Assembly: GCA_907165275.2 (NCBI GenBank)
Contig: OU015677.1
Coordinates: forward strand, 6,199,001 to 6,263,000
Direction of reading: 5' to 3'
DNA from: Zygaena filipendulae
Lineage: Eukaryota; Arthropoda; Insecta; Lepidoptera; Zygaenidae
Length of the DNA: 64,000 bases
Position 1 is the stretch's first letter; the number at the start of each line of letters is the position of its first letter. The notes under the pieces were generated by a model that was not told where the DNA came from, did no database searches, and saw nothing but the letters and a program-made list of their open reading frames with translations. Positions 18,577-30,400 of this stretch are shown in pieces. Position numbers and translations under genes: made by a program.

Positions 18577-21500
18577 CTGCGACAGGAAGTTTTATGTTAT
18601 TTCCAAAGAAGTGTCGAGTTATAGTTACCGGTTGGTCCCCCAGGATCAGAGTTCAACTTTCCCAAAATGTCTACTTGGTTTCCTTAAAATGACCACTTTC
18701 CCAAAATGTCTACTTGGTTTCCTTAAAATGACCACTTTCCCAAAATGTCTACTTGGTTTCCTTAAAATGATCACTTTCCCAAAATGTCTACTTGGTTTCC
18801 TTAAAATGACCACTTTCCCAAAATGTCTACTTGGTTTCCTTAAAATGATCACTTTCCCAAAATGTCTACTTGGTTTCCTTAAAATGACCACTTTCCCAAA
18901 ATGTCTACTTGGTTTCCTTAAAATGATCACTTTCCCAAAATGTCTACTTGGTTTCCTTAAAATGACCACTTTCCCAAAATGTCTACTTGGTTTCCTTAAA
19001 ATGACCACTTTCCCAAAATGTCTATTTGGTTTCCTTAAAATGATCACTTTCCCAAAATGTCTACTTGGTTTCCTTAAAATGACCACTTTCCCAAAATGTC
19101 TACTTGGTTTCCTTAAAATGACCACTTTCCCAAAATGTCTACTTGGTTTCCTTAAAATGACCACTTTCCCAAAATGTCTACTTGGTTTCCTTAAAATGAC
19201 CACTTTCCCAAAATGTCTACTTGGTTTCCTTAAAATGACCACTTTCCCAAAATGTCTACTTGGTTTCCTTAAAATGACCACTTTCCCAAAATGTCTACTT
19301 GGTTTCCTTAAAATGACCACTTTCCCAAAATGTCTACTTGGTTTCACCAAAATGATCACTTTCCCAAAATGTCTACTTGGTTTCCTTAAAATGACCACTT
19401 TCCCAAAATGTCTACTTGGTTTCCTTAAAATGACCACTTTCCCAAAATGTCTACTTGGTTTCCTTAAAATGACCACTTTCCCAAAATGTCTATTTGATTT
19501 TTCCAAAATGACCACTACACTAAAATGACTACTTCGTTTTCCTAAAATGACGACTTTCCTAAAATGTCCACTTTCCTAAAATGGCTGTTCTATAGATAAT
19601 ATAATATATGCTATACTTTCTTGAAAAGGTTTATTAGTATTTTTTGGTGGTAGCTGATCATTGTGGTCTCACCGGTACATCGTGGTCGTCGTCGCCATCG
19701 CCGGTCAACGCGTGGGCCTGGGGCTGGGGCTGGGGTTGGGCCTGGGGTTGGGGCTGCGGATGGGGCTGTGGGTGTGGGGGCGGCTGGGCCCGCTGCAGGA
19801 TGGCGGGGCGGCGCGGGAGTATGGTGATGCCGTGAACACGTTGCGCCTCCGCCGGCTGCTGCGGCTCCAAAGCTGCACACAACACACCACACTTCACTAC
19901 ACTACTCCACACTAGCTAAATCATCAATATTTTTTTTGTACTATTTAGGACGACCTACACAAAAAATATTGTATCAACTAGAGACGTCATGTGTCAAGTG
20001 TCTAATGTCGTGTACCGTGAGTTTTGGATTTCGAGTGCTTGTCTATACTGTCGAGTGTTTTTATATTGTGTGTCGAGTATCGTGTCTTTTTTCTATGTCA
20101 TAGGGGGCAAACGGGCAAGTGGTACACCTGATGGTAAGTGATTACCGCCGCCCATAGACTTCTGCAACACCAGAAGGCTTGCAGGTGCGTTGCCGACCTG
20201 GAATGGGGATGGGAACTGGCTTTCAAGTGGGGCTGCCGGAACACACCGTCAAGTGCTCGGCGACAGATTTGCAACTTGAAGGTGGTAGCTAGCCAGCCGG
20301 GCACTAGAGAGCGCCCTACCACCATGCTGTGGTTTCCTCACGATGTTATCCTTCACCGACAGCTCAAGCTCATTGTTAGGGTTTGAACCTACACCTTGCG
20401 GCGTTTAATCTGAACACACTAACCACTGAGCTATCATCACTGTACTGTGTGTCTACTGTCTAGTGTCGTGCTTGGAGTTCTGTGTGAGTGTCGACTGATC
20501 TAATACTGAATGTCTTGTGTCTCGTGTCTAATGTCGTGTGTCAAGTGTCTAATGTCGCGTATCGTGAGTCTAGTTTTGGATTTCGAGTGTGGTTTATCTA
20601 CTGTCGAGTGTTCTTATATTGTGTCGAGTATCGTGTCTACTGTCTAGTGTCGTCGTGAGTGTCGTGCGTGTCGTGTCTAGTGTCGTGTCACGTGTGCCAC
20701 GAGTCTCGACTCACCGGGGCCGAGCTGGGCGCGCGCGGCGCCGCACAGCCGCGCCAGGGCACGCGCGCTGCTCGGCACCGCGCCCAGCGACCCCTGCGGC
20801 AAACACCACTAACTATCATCGACGGTACGACACTCGTTTTTGACCGACTTCCAAAAAAGGAGGAGGTTCTCAATTCGACAGTATGTTTTGTTTTTTAGAA
20901 AATATTTTTATGACGTCACTATAGCGAATTAACGAATGCAAAACACTTTATTGAGCACCACAATCAGTACGATTACTAAATACTTATAAAACAGAAAGTG
21001 TGAAGTGGCTCCAAAGGGCGGCCTTATATGTATATTAAGCGATCTCTTCCGGGCTTCCAGGTGGAGTATGGAGACATTTCTGACAGTAGGTAGGTGGAGC
21101 AGTAGCACAGCAATTAAAATGCGAAAAATTATATAAAATATATTGTAGAAGATGGTAGAATGGACAGGAGTGGAGAGAATATAATGGGTGAGAATATAAC
21201 CTAACTATAACGGGTGTTTATCGGGTTTTAACTCAAGCACCGGGTTTAAGCCTGGTGGATTACCCGTCTATACTAACTAGCAAATACTTTTATTTGTGTA
21301 AAACTAGCTGTTCCCTGCGGTTTCACCCGCGTTAATTTCGGAGTTCCCGAGGGAATTCCAGGACAAAAGTACCATATGTCCTTCTCTGTACCCCTGAAAA
21401 TGTGTATGCAAAATTTCATGTCGATCGGTTGAGCCTTTAAGGCGTGAAAGCGACAGGCAGACAGACAGTTACTTTCGCATTTATAATATCAGTAGGTAGG

Positions 21501-24500
21501 GATAAGAACTGATTACCTTGGCGAAGGACACCTTGGTGATCTCGAGGACCTTATCCTGCGGCACTCTATTGGCCTCGAGGTGCTTCATCACCAGCTCCGG
21601 GCTGGGGTTCAGACCCTCCACCTGCGGAGGGAACACGGAGCTCAGGGCCCTTATTCACTATAACCATAACACGCCGCGTCAAGATATAAGACGTCTTTCT
21701 CACGTAATCAAAGAAGTTTTACTCCAAAAAAAATACATTTACAATGTTTCTTATGGCATAAAATAGTACATTGTTATTATAGGGGTCAAAGTAACTTATT
21801 CAGTCCCGAGAGGGGGTTTGGCGCCCGAGCGTAGCGAGGGCGCCAATAGATCGAGGGACAAAATAAGTCTTTCTCCCGAGGGTAACACTGTGCTTTTCAT
21901 TACGAATGCAAGGAAAGTCAAAATAAAAATAGGAATTAGCTAAAGAAAAAATTGAGTGAAGATCGGATAGTCGCTTGACACTTTCCCACCTATTTCTTTT
22001 TCTTTGGCCGGCTAGCTATTCAGCCAGTATTTTTTATTTGCATTGTGGCGACCTAAAAAAAATATTTTCTTTAATTATTAAGTATTAATTAAAGAAAATA
22101 AAAAAATATAAATAGGAATTAGCTTAAGAAAAAGTGAGTGAATTTTATTTTAATTAATACCTACTAAAACTTTACGTTATTTCAATTTTACATCGCGCTG
22201 GCTGTATAGAAAGTTGAAACATGGTTCAATAGAAATGTGAAAATAGACCTAGTTTTTTTTTAATAATTTGACAGTTGTCAGTTGAAAGCGATTCTCCCTA
22301 GGGCTGAAAAGAGTTACTTTCAACCCGCTTCTCAGGCAACTTCAGACCTACTTTCCGAGTATGAGTAATGAAAAATCCCATCAAAAACATAAATGTGAAA
22401 GTGGAAGTCAAGTTCAGTATTAAGCTTAAGCTTAGTTGTCGACTTCACCGACAAAAGAATTGATATCTAAATAGGTGTCAAGTTCTGTAGATAATCCTGA
22501 AATATATTCAAAGGAGCATACAACTCGACTAGTTTTCACACACAAGTTATCTTATATTTGGCTACAAACTATAGTATAAATATTTTTGATATTGCCTTGT
22601 TTTTACTAGCAAACGAAATATTAATATCTATTGACCTTACAGTATAAAAACAGTAACTTGCTCATAATAATATAAAGAAGATACATAATTTGACTAGTTA
22701 AAGATAACTTGAATGTGAAAACTAGTCAAGTTGTATGCTCCTTTGAATATATTTCAGGATTATCTACAGAACTTGACACCTATTTAGATATCAATTCTTT
22801 TGTCGGTGAAGTCGACAACTAAGCTTAAGCTTAATACTGAACTTGACTTCCACTTTCACATTTATGTTTTTGATGGGATATCACTGCTTTTTGTACAGAA
22901 ACTATTAGTAGGTACTTATTCATAATAAAATTAATACCAAATGGTTTTTGTTAATCTACTATATTTCCCTATTTGAGAGTTCATGATTATATTATATTAT
23001 GACCTTTTGAATTGGCAAGCAAATATCACTGAGCCACCGTTATTAAGATCTGTAACCGAAGAAAATCTCCGATTGTTTATTCAAGTAAAAGGAGCAGGAG
23101 AATTGGATTTATTACGTCTTCCGTGTCACACACAAGCAGTAGAAAGAGCAGTTAAAGCTGTGACCGAAGCTTCAGTCACTTTATGCAATAAGACAATGAC
23201 AGAAGATTTTATCAAAGCCCAGATAGAATCGAGAAAAGCAATGCCGAAATTCGACAGCAAAAAAGATTTCGCCACATAGTTAACCCTTCAATTTAATAAT
23301 TAATTATTCTTTATAATTTTTCCAGTAAAAATTGTTTCCTCTTTAATAAACCTATATTTACTATGGATTTAAGACTTTTATTTATAAATAGTGTTCATTA
23401 GTGTAACTTAATATGCCATAGTGTTAGACCTTTTTTAACCATTATGTGTTGATGATTTCCAAATGATTCCGGAGGCAGAAGGTTGATTCCGATTGCAATG
23501 AAACTTCATAATATATTTACACTCATAATTTAGCACCGTTTTGTCACTGTGCCCGTATAAAAACTAAACTTTTTTTTTCTCCATACTTAAGTGACCCACC
23601 CTAATGTACATACGGAGTTTAATTCCATACCGAACCGTCTCTATCCACAAGTGGTTTTATACTTGAAAAAGAATTATTCATCTTTTTTACATACAGAACT
23701 TTCTATGTCAAATGTCAATAATATGTAAGTGATGTTTCCGTAAACTGATGAAAATATTCACAGATATTCATTAATTATATTCTACGTAAAACAAACTCTG
23801 ATTCACTTTTAACTTGAGAATAACTAGTTTTATAGGTATAAACCAGTGAAAATAGGAAAATTCGCGCTGACAACGAATGTATTTGACTCAGTTTAATTGA
23901 GTGACGTAAAATACATCATTAAGAATATTTCGAAATTCTGATTAGCCAGTTGCATACTAAAATACTTAACTTTGTTATATTACCTTCTTGATAGGAAAAA
24001 TCTAAAAACTTTAATTATTAATAATTATATATTTTTTTTAAGTTTTTCCAGTTTTCAGATTTTTCCCTTTGTTTACGCCTAAAAGCCTACCTTAATGCCA
24101 AATATCAAGTTCCTAAGTCATCTGGAAGTGCGTTATAATTTTGGTCTATAGGTCAGTCAGTGATAAAAATCACGATTTTTGGACGTTAATATCTAAATAA
24201 CCGTTGGAGCTGTGCTTATGAAATTTGGAGCACATATTTATCTCGCGAGTCTTAATACATGAGCCAAATTAGACATGTTTATGTAAAATAGTTTTGGAAT
24301 TATGAGCGGGTGAAAAGTGGCTCCAAATGGTTCGTGTAATATTACACACGGTGCTGCTTGTCAGTTCTGTCTGCTTGAACTTGACTTGACACGCTGACCG
24401 CGTGTCTAGATAATAATTTCTAATATTTTAACATCTAGAACGTTTGGAAATACGTTTTTGGGACGCGCGTTACGGGCAAGGAATGTTGTTGCATAGTTAA

Positions 24501-27453
24501 TAAGGGCTCAGAGCTAGCTATTTCTTTTACGCTAGAAATCTTAGCTCCCCGTCACAATGAATAATACCACATTAGTTTTATAATCATTGTATCAATTTTA
24601 ATTAGACTGTAATCACATGACGCCGCTCATTTCGGCCGGTAGCAAATAGACACATGTTCCATCGGTGTTGCCACCTTACTCCCATCCGTATCGGGCAATA
24701 GAGTTCGTTTTAAATATACAACGTGTTAATGAATTAACTGAAAACTAGAAAGTACCTAGTTTGCTCAGAATCGACTAGCGAATCGATTGCACTATGTTTT
24801 AATATAGGTTATATTTTTTTCATTTTTATGAGTCCATGTCTAAATTATTTTTATAAATTGAACTGGTCATTGGCGCGTAGATAGGCGCGGACGTAGCGTT
24901 TGAAAAATCGTAGATCAGTCACCTCCAAACTAAGGTTGAATAACTTTTAAACTATTAATTTTTTCGACATAAATTTTATTTTAATCATATTACTGTTTAT
25001 TTTCTTAGATGGGGTGTATCAGGTTTTTGGTTGATTCATTAACACGTTGTATTATGTTACTAGCTGTGCCCCGCGGTAATTTCGGAGTACCCGCGGGAAT
25101 TTCGTGATAAAAAATGCTATGTCCTCTGTACCCCTGACAACGTGCATGCCAAATTTCAGCAAAATCCGTTCAGCCGATTGAGTAACAAACATGCGAACCA
25201 CACTTTCACATTTATAATATTAGTAGGATAAACATCCGAATTGATGACCTCCTCGTTTTTGAGGTCGGTCGGGAAGTTTGTGAAGAGCTAGTGAGAAGTG
25301 GCCCCGTACCTCGATGACGAGCAGCCGCGCGGGGCGCTGCAGGCGCAGGTCGCGGCCCCCGCCGCCGCCCCCACCGCCCCCGGCCGCGCCCGCGTGCGCC
25401 AGCCGCGGCTGGCGCATGGCCGCCGACCTGCGGGGCGCGGACCGTGACGGGAGGGGGTGGATCATGACGAGGTAGTGTGGTCGTGACGGGGGTGGATCGT
25501 GGTGGGAGGGGATGGATCATGACAGGATAGGATGGATCGTGACGGAAGGGGATGGATCATGACAAGATAGGATGGATCGTGACGGAAGGGGATGGATCAT
25601 GACAGGATAGGATGGATCGTGACGGAAGGGGATGGATCATGACAGGATAGGATGGATCGTGACGGAAGTGGGTGGATCATGACGAGATAGAGTGGGTCGT
25701 GACGGGAGGGGTTGGATAATGACGAGATAGAGTGGTCACGACGGGGGTGGATCATGATGGGAGGGGGTGGATAATGACAGGATGTGATGGATCGTGACGG
25801 AAGTGGGTGGATCATGACGTGGTAGAGTGGATCGTGACGGGAGGGTGCGGGTCGTGACGGGAGGCGGCAGATTTTGGCGAGATAGAATGAATCATGAATT
25901 CATGACGAGAGGAGGTGGATATGGAATAGGTCATGATGAGATGAGGTAGATCATGCCGAGAGTGGACCTGGAGTTGCATGTACGAATTAGACGAAAATTA
26001 TAATATATTGTTGCTGTGCACTTCTACTTCGGGGATGAATCTAGTGAATGTATATTGGTACATTTGTGTTATGTCAAATCAAATAAAATTTATTTATTGC
26101 GACTAAGTGTAGGGACATTGCAGAAGTTACATAGATTTTGTGTTACAACTCAGTGACCCTTTCGGGTATAGCAAAAATGACTTGTTTTATTCTAAAAATA
26201 AATGAATATTATTTTTTGTGCTAAGAATGCGTAGATGATGCAGAAAGGGAGTGGATCATGCCAAGATAGAGTGGATCGTACGGAGATAGAGTGGATCGTG
26301 CCGAGATAGAGTGGATCGTGGATCGTGGACCGTGGCGGGCGGTACCTGCGGAAGGCCTGCCCGCGCACGTCGCACGGGTAGCCGCGCCGGTCCGTGTGCG
26401 CGCGCAGGTGCTCGTTGCGCAGCGCCGCCGAGCGGAACTGCAGCCCGCACACGCCGCATGAGTGCGCGCGCGCCGACCCGCCCCCGCCCCCGCCCCCACC
26501 CCTGCTGCAACCACACCGGACCCTCATCTATACTAATATTATAAGGTTGAAGAGTTTTTTTGTTTGTTTACTTGAACGCGCTAATCTCAGGAACTACTGG
26601 TCTGGTTTGTCACGATAAACGGCTAAACGACTCAACCAATCACGACGAAATTTTGCATACACGTTGTCAGTGGTATACAGGACATAGGCTACTTTTTATC
26701 CCGGAATTCCCACGGGAACTCCGAAATTAACGCGGAAGAAACTAAATTAAATTTTGCATACTGCCTACGTTGTGAAGGATAGGTACAGAAAACAAGTACT
26801 TACTTTTATTTCGGAATACCCGCGGGATCTCCGAAACCAACGCGGGTGAAACCGCGGGAAACTAGTAATGTGTCAGTCTCACCCGGGCCGCGCCGCCCGC
26901 TCCCCGCCCCCGCCGCACCACAGCGACGAGTCTGCACCGAGCAAGTAAAACCACATGAACATAGCTAACTACTAAATAACTTCTAATTTCTATCACACTA
27001 CTACTGCACTCAATATTGGCGGTGGAATGGATAATAAAATTGATCAAAATGTCATTTTTTTTTTGCGAAATCGAGTTACTAGCTGTTCAGTTTCAATCAG
27101 AAAAATGGCGATTTTGTGATCAATTAATCAAGTTTAGGCAGCTCTAACTTTTGAAGTACCTATGTTTATTTTGGTTGATTGCTATATTATATTGTAGATG
27201 TCAAAACGTGCTTATTGTAATAACCGAAAAATGGTAAAAACAAAAGTCACACGATAGCCCCTCAGATGTTTCCTACAAGACACGTTATTTACTCGAATGC
27301 GAGGCAGTCGGAGGCGGTGGAACCCCTGAGGGCTGGGGCACTAGGCCGCGGCGGCTCACCCTGCGCGCCGCGCTCGCCGTGCAGCCGCCGCCGGTGCCGG
27401 TGCAGCGCCGCCTTGTGGGGCAGCGCCGCGTCGCAGTCGCGGCACGGGATGCT

Positions 27454-27484
<31 letters not shown>

Positions 27485-30400
27485 TCGGACGGGCGGACGG
27501 GCGGACGCACGCGCCGCAAGGGCCGTGGGAGGACACAATGATGACGACAAGTAGTGGTGGGTAGAAAGTAACGACGGTGAGAAGGTGGAGGTAGTGGAGG
27601 GTAGTGATGAGAAGTAGTGGTGGGTAGTAAGTAACGACGGTGAGAAGGTGGAGGTAGTGGAGGGTAGTGATGAGAAGTAGTGGTAGGTAGTAAATGACGA
27701 TGACGAGGAGGTGGGGGTAGTAGAGGGTAACCATGATAATGATGGGTAGTGGTGGGTAGTAAGTAACAACGATGAAGAAGTGAAGGTAGTGGAGGGTAGT
27801 GATGAGAAGTAGTGGTGGGTAGTAAATGACGACGTCGAGGAGGTGGAGGTAGTGGAGGGTAGTGATGAGAAGTAGTGGTAGGTAGTAAATGACGATGACG
27901 AGGAGGTGGGGGTAGTAGAGGGTAACCATGATAATGATGGGTAGTGGTGGGTAGTAAGTACCAACGATGAAGAAGTGGAGGTAGTGGAGGGTAGTGATGA
28001 GAAGTATTGGTGGGTAGTAAATGATGACGACGAGGAGGTGGAGGTAGTGGAGGGTAGTGATAATAATGATGAGAAGTAGTGGTGGGTAGTAAATGACGAT
28101 GACGAGGAGGTGGACGTAGGAGAGGGTAACCATGATAATGATGGGTAGTGGTGGGTAGTAAGTAACAACGATGAAGAAGTGGAGGTAGTGGAGGGTAGTG
28201 ATGAGAAGTAGTGGTGGGTAGTAAATGACGACGTCGAGGAGGTGGAGGTAGTGGAGGGTAGTGATGAGAAGTAGTGGTAGGTAGTAAATGACGATGACGA
28301 GGAGGTGGGGGTAGTAGAGGGTAACCATGATAATGATGGGTAGTGGTGGGTAGTAAGTAACAACGATGAAGAAGTGAAGGTAGTGGAGGGTTAGTGATGA
28401 GAAGTAGTGGTGGGTAGTAAATGACGACGTCGAGGAGGTGGAGGTAGTGGAGGGTAGTGATGAGAAGTAGTTGTAGGTAGTAAATGACGATGACGAGGAG
28501 GTGGGGGTAGTAGAGGGTAACCATGATAATGATGGGTAGTGGTGGGTAGTAAGTACCAACGATGAAGAAGTGGAGGTAGTGGAGGGTAGTGATGAGAAGT
28601 ATTGGTGGGTAGTAAATGATGACGACGAGGAGGTGGAGGTAGTGGAGGGTAGTGATAATAATGATGAGAAGTAGTGGTGGGTAGTAAATGACGATGACGA
28701 GGAGGTGGACGTAGGAGAGGGTAACCATGATAATGATGGGTAGTGGTGGGTAGTAAGTAACAACGATGAAGAAGTGGAGGTAGTGGAGGGTAGTGATGAG
28801 AAGTAGTGGTGGGTAGTAAATGACGACGATGAGGAGGCGGAGGTAGTGGAGGGTAGTGATGAGAAGAAGTGGTGGGTAGTAAATGACGACGATGAGGAGG
28901 CGGAGGTAGTGGAGGGTAGTGATGAGAAGTAGTGGTGGGTAGTAAATGACGACGATGAGGAGGCGAAGGTGTGTGTGGGCGGCTCACCCGTGCGGGCGGC
29001 ACTCTGCGTCGGCGTCGGCGTCGTCCCGCGCGATGCGCGTCACGCCGCCCTCCTCCTGCCCGCTCTTGCCGTGCACCTTCTTGCGGTGGTACGCCACGCT
29101 CCAACTGGAAATTTATCCTTGTTATTATAAACGTGAATAGGAGTTCATTTTGTCTAAATAAATGTTTATTTCTTTTTTTCTAATCTAAACTGGTCAACTG
29201 TTCTATTAAGAATATAGGATAAAAAGAACATAATCTATTCATCAAATTAAATTAAATTCTATACAATTACATACACCTCAGTAAGCAATGATCTATTTTT
29301 ACCTCACCTTCCTTCCACACTGTGCCGGGCTGTGTCACAATGTACTGAACTGTGTCACACTGTGTCGTGCTGTGTGCACTCACCTATTGGGGAACGTGAG
29401 CCGGCAGAGGTTGCAGCGGAACAGGTAGTTGCCGTCCGTGTGCTTCATGCGGCGGTGCACTTGCAGGTACGTCCAGTGCAGGTAAGAGCGACCGCACTCC
29501 TGCCGGGGACCCCACGTCAAACATTTCCACAAACGTCAATATCTTTAATATCTTAGTATGCTTTACCCTGAATCCTAATGGCTACTGATGTCGGTTCTTT
29601 GTGTTCAGCTCACCTCGCACAGGAAGTGCTTCACGACGGGGAAGCCCCCGTAGCCGAGGATGCCGGTGGCGGCGGGGCCCGCCCCCGCTCCCACCCCCAC
29701 CCCAGAGCCGGCCCCCGCCCCCGCCCCCGCCCCCGCCCCCGAGCGCTCCGTCTGCGCCTGCGCCAGCGAGCGCTTGAAGAAGCCGTGCGTCGTCTTGTGC
29801 GTGGTGCATCTAGGCGGAGAGGGATAGCGAAATGTTGAGAAATAAAAAAAAAAAAAAAACTAGGCAGACATTTCATACGTCAAAAAAAGAATTGGACATA
29901 GATAAGCAATAGTGTGTTAACCCACACTGGAAAAATGTCGAGTAAATCGCGTTTTAAACTTATAGCGCCATTTTGTGTCAATATTTTTTTTTATTCAACA
30001 TTTTATTACATATTTAAACAATGTAATAAGGTAAACAAATAATTCAAAAAAAGTTCTTTAACTCTCAATAAAACGTTCTGTATCAATAACTTAATTTTGT
30101 GGGTTAACATGTTATTGCTTATCTGCGTCCAATTATAATTTCAAACAAAATAAATCAATCAAAAATATAACGCGCGCCGGTATCTTAAGATCGATGACCC
30201 GATCGAGCTGACCAGCTGATGCATCGCTCGCTGCATGCGCAGCGCGCGCCTTGTATACGTATACGTATTAGTGAGCTACGTGTTTGTGTACCTTGTGAGT
30301 GTAGTTGTAATGTTTTTTTCAATGAATTTATTTTCCTCATATTCTGAAAAACTGCCGAACTTTTTTTTTTTTGGCTTATTCTGTTTGTTATAACGTATGC

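Larger units (their letters stand above)
21645..24509. mobile_element. Family E MITE split by later insertions
   Basis: The left part (GGGCCCTTATTC, ATAACACGCCGCGT) ends near 21780. The right part (TTTCTAATATTTTAACATC, GGGACGCGCGTTA, TAAGGGCTC) resumes near 24410. Together they match the intact copy at 10930-11161. The 2.6 kb between holds family F, a foldback and a degraded gene piece. Confidence 0.65.

Noticed and set aside
18557..19528. 323-codon plus-strand frame as a repetitive protein gene
   Set aside because: It is a frame-preserving 39-bp minisatellite inside an intron; the opposite strand is open as well and there is no promoter or non-repeat coding sequence.
20390..20443. tRNA gene on the minus strand
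   Set aside because: A and B boxes belong to the head of a SINE; no acceptor stem closes.
27285..28763. Frames of 335-492 codons on the minus strand
   Set aside because: They are read from a minisatellite without minus-strand stops and run through a true exon in wrong frames. Exon 19 and its neighbours explain the coding part.
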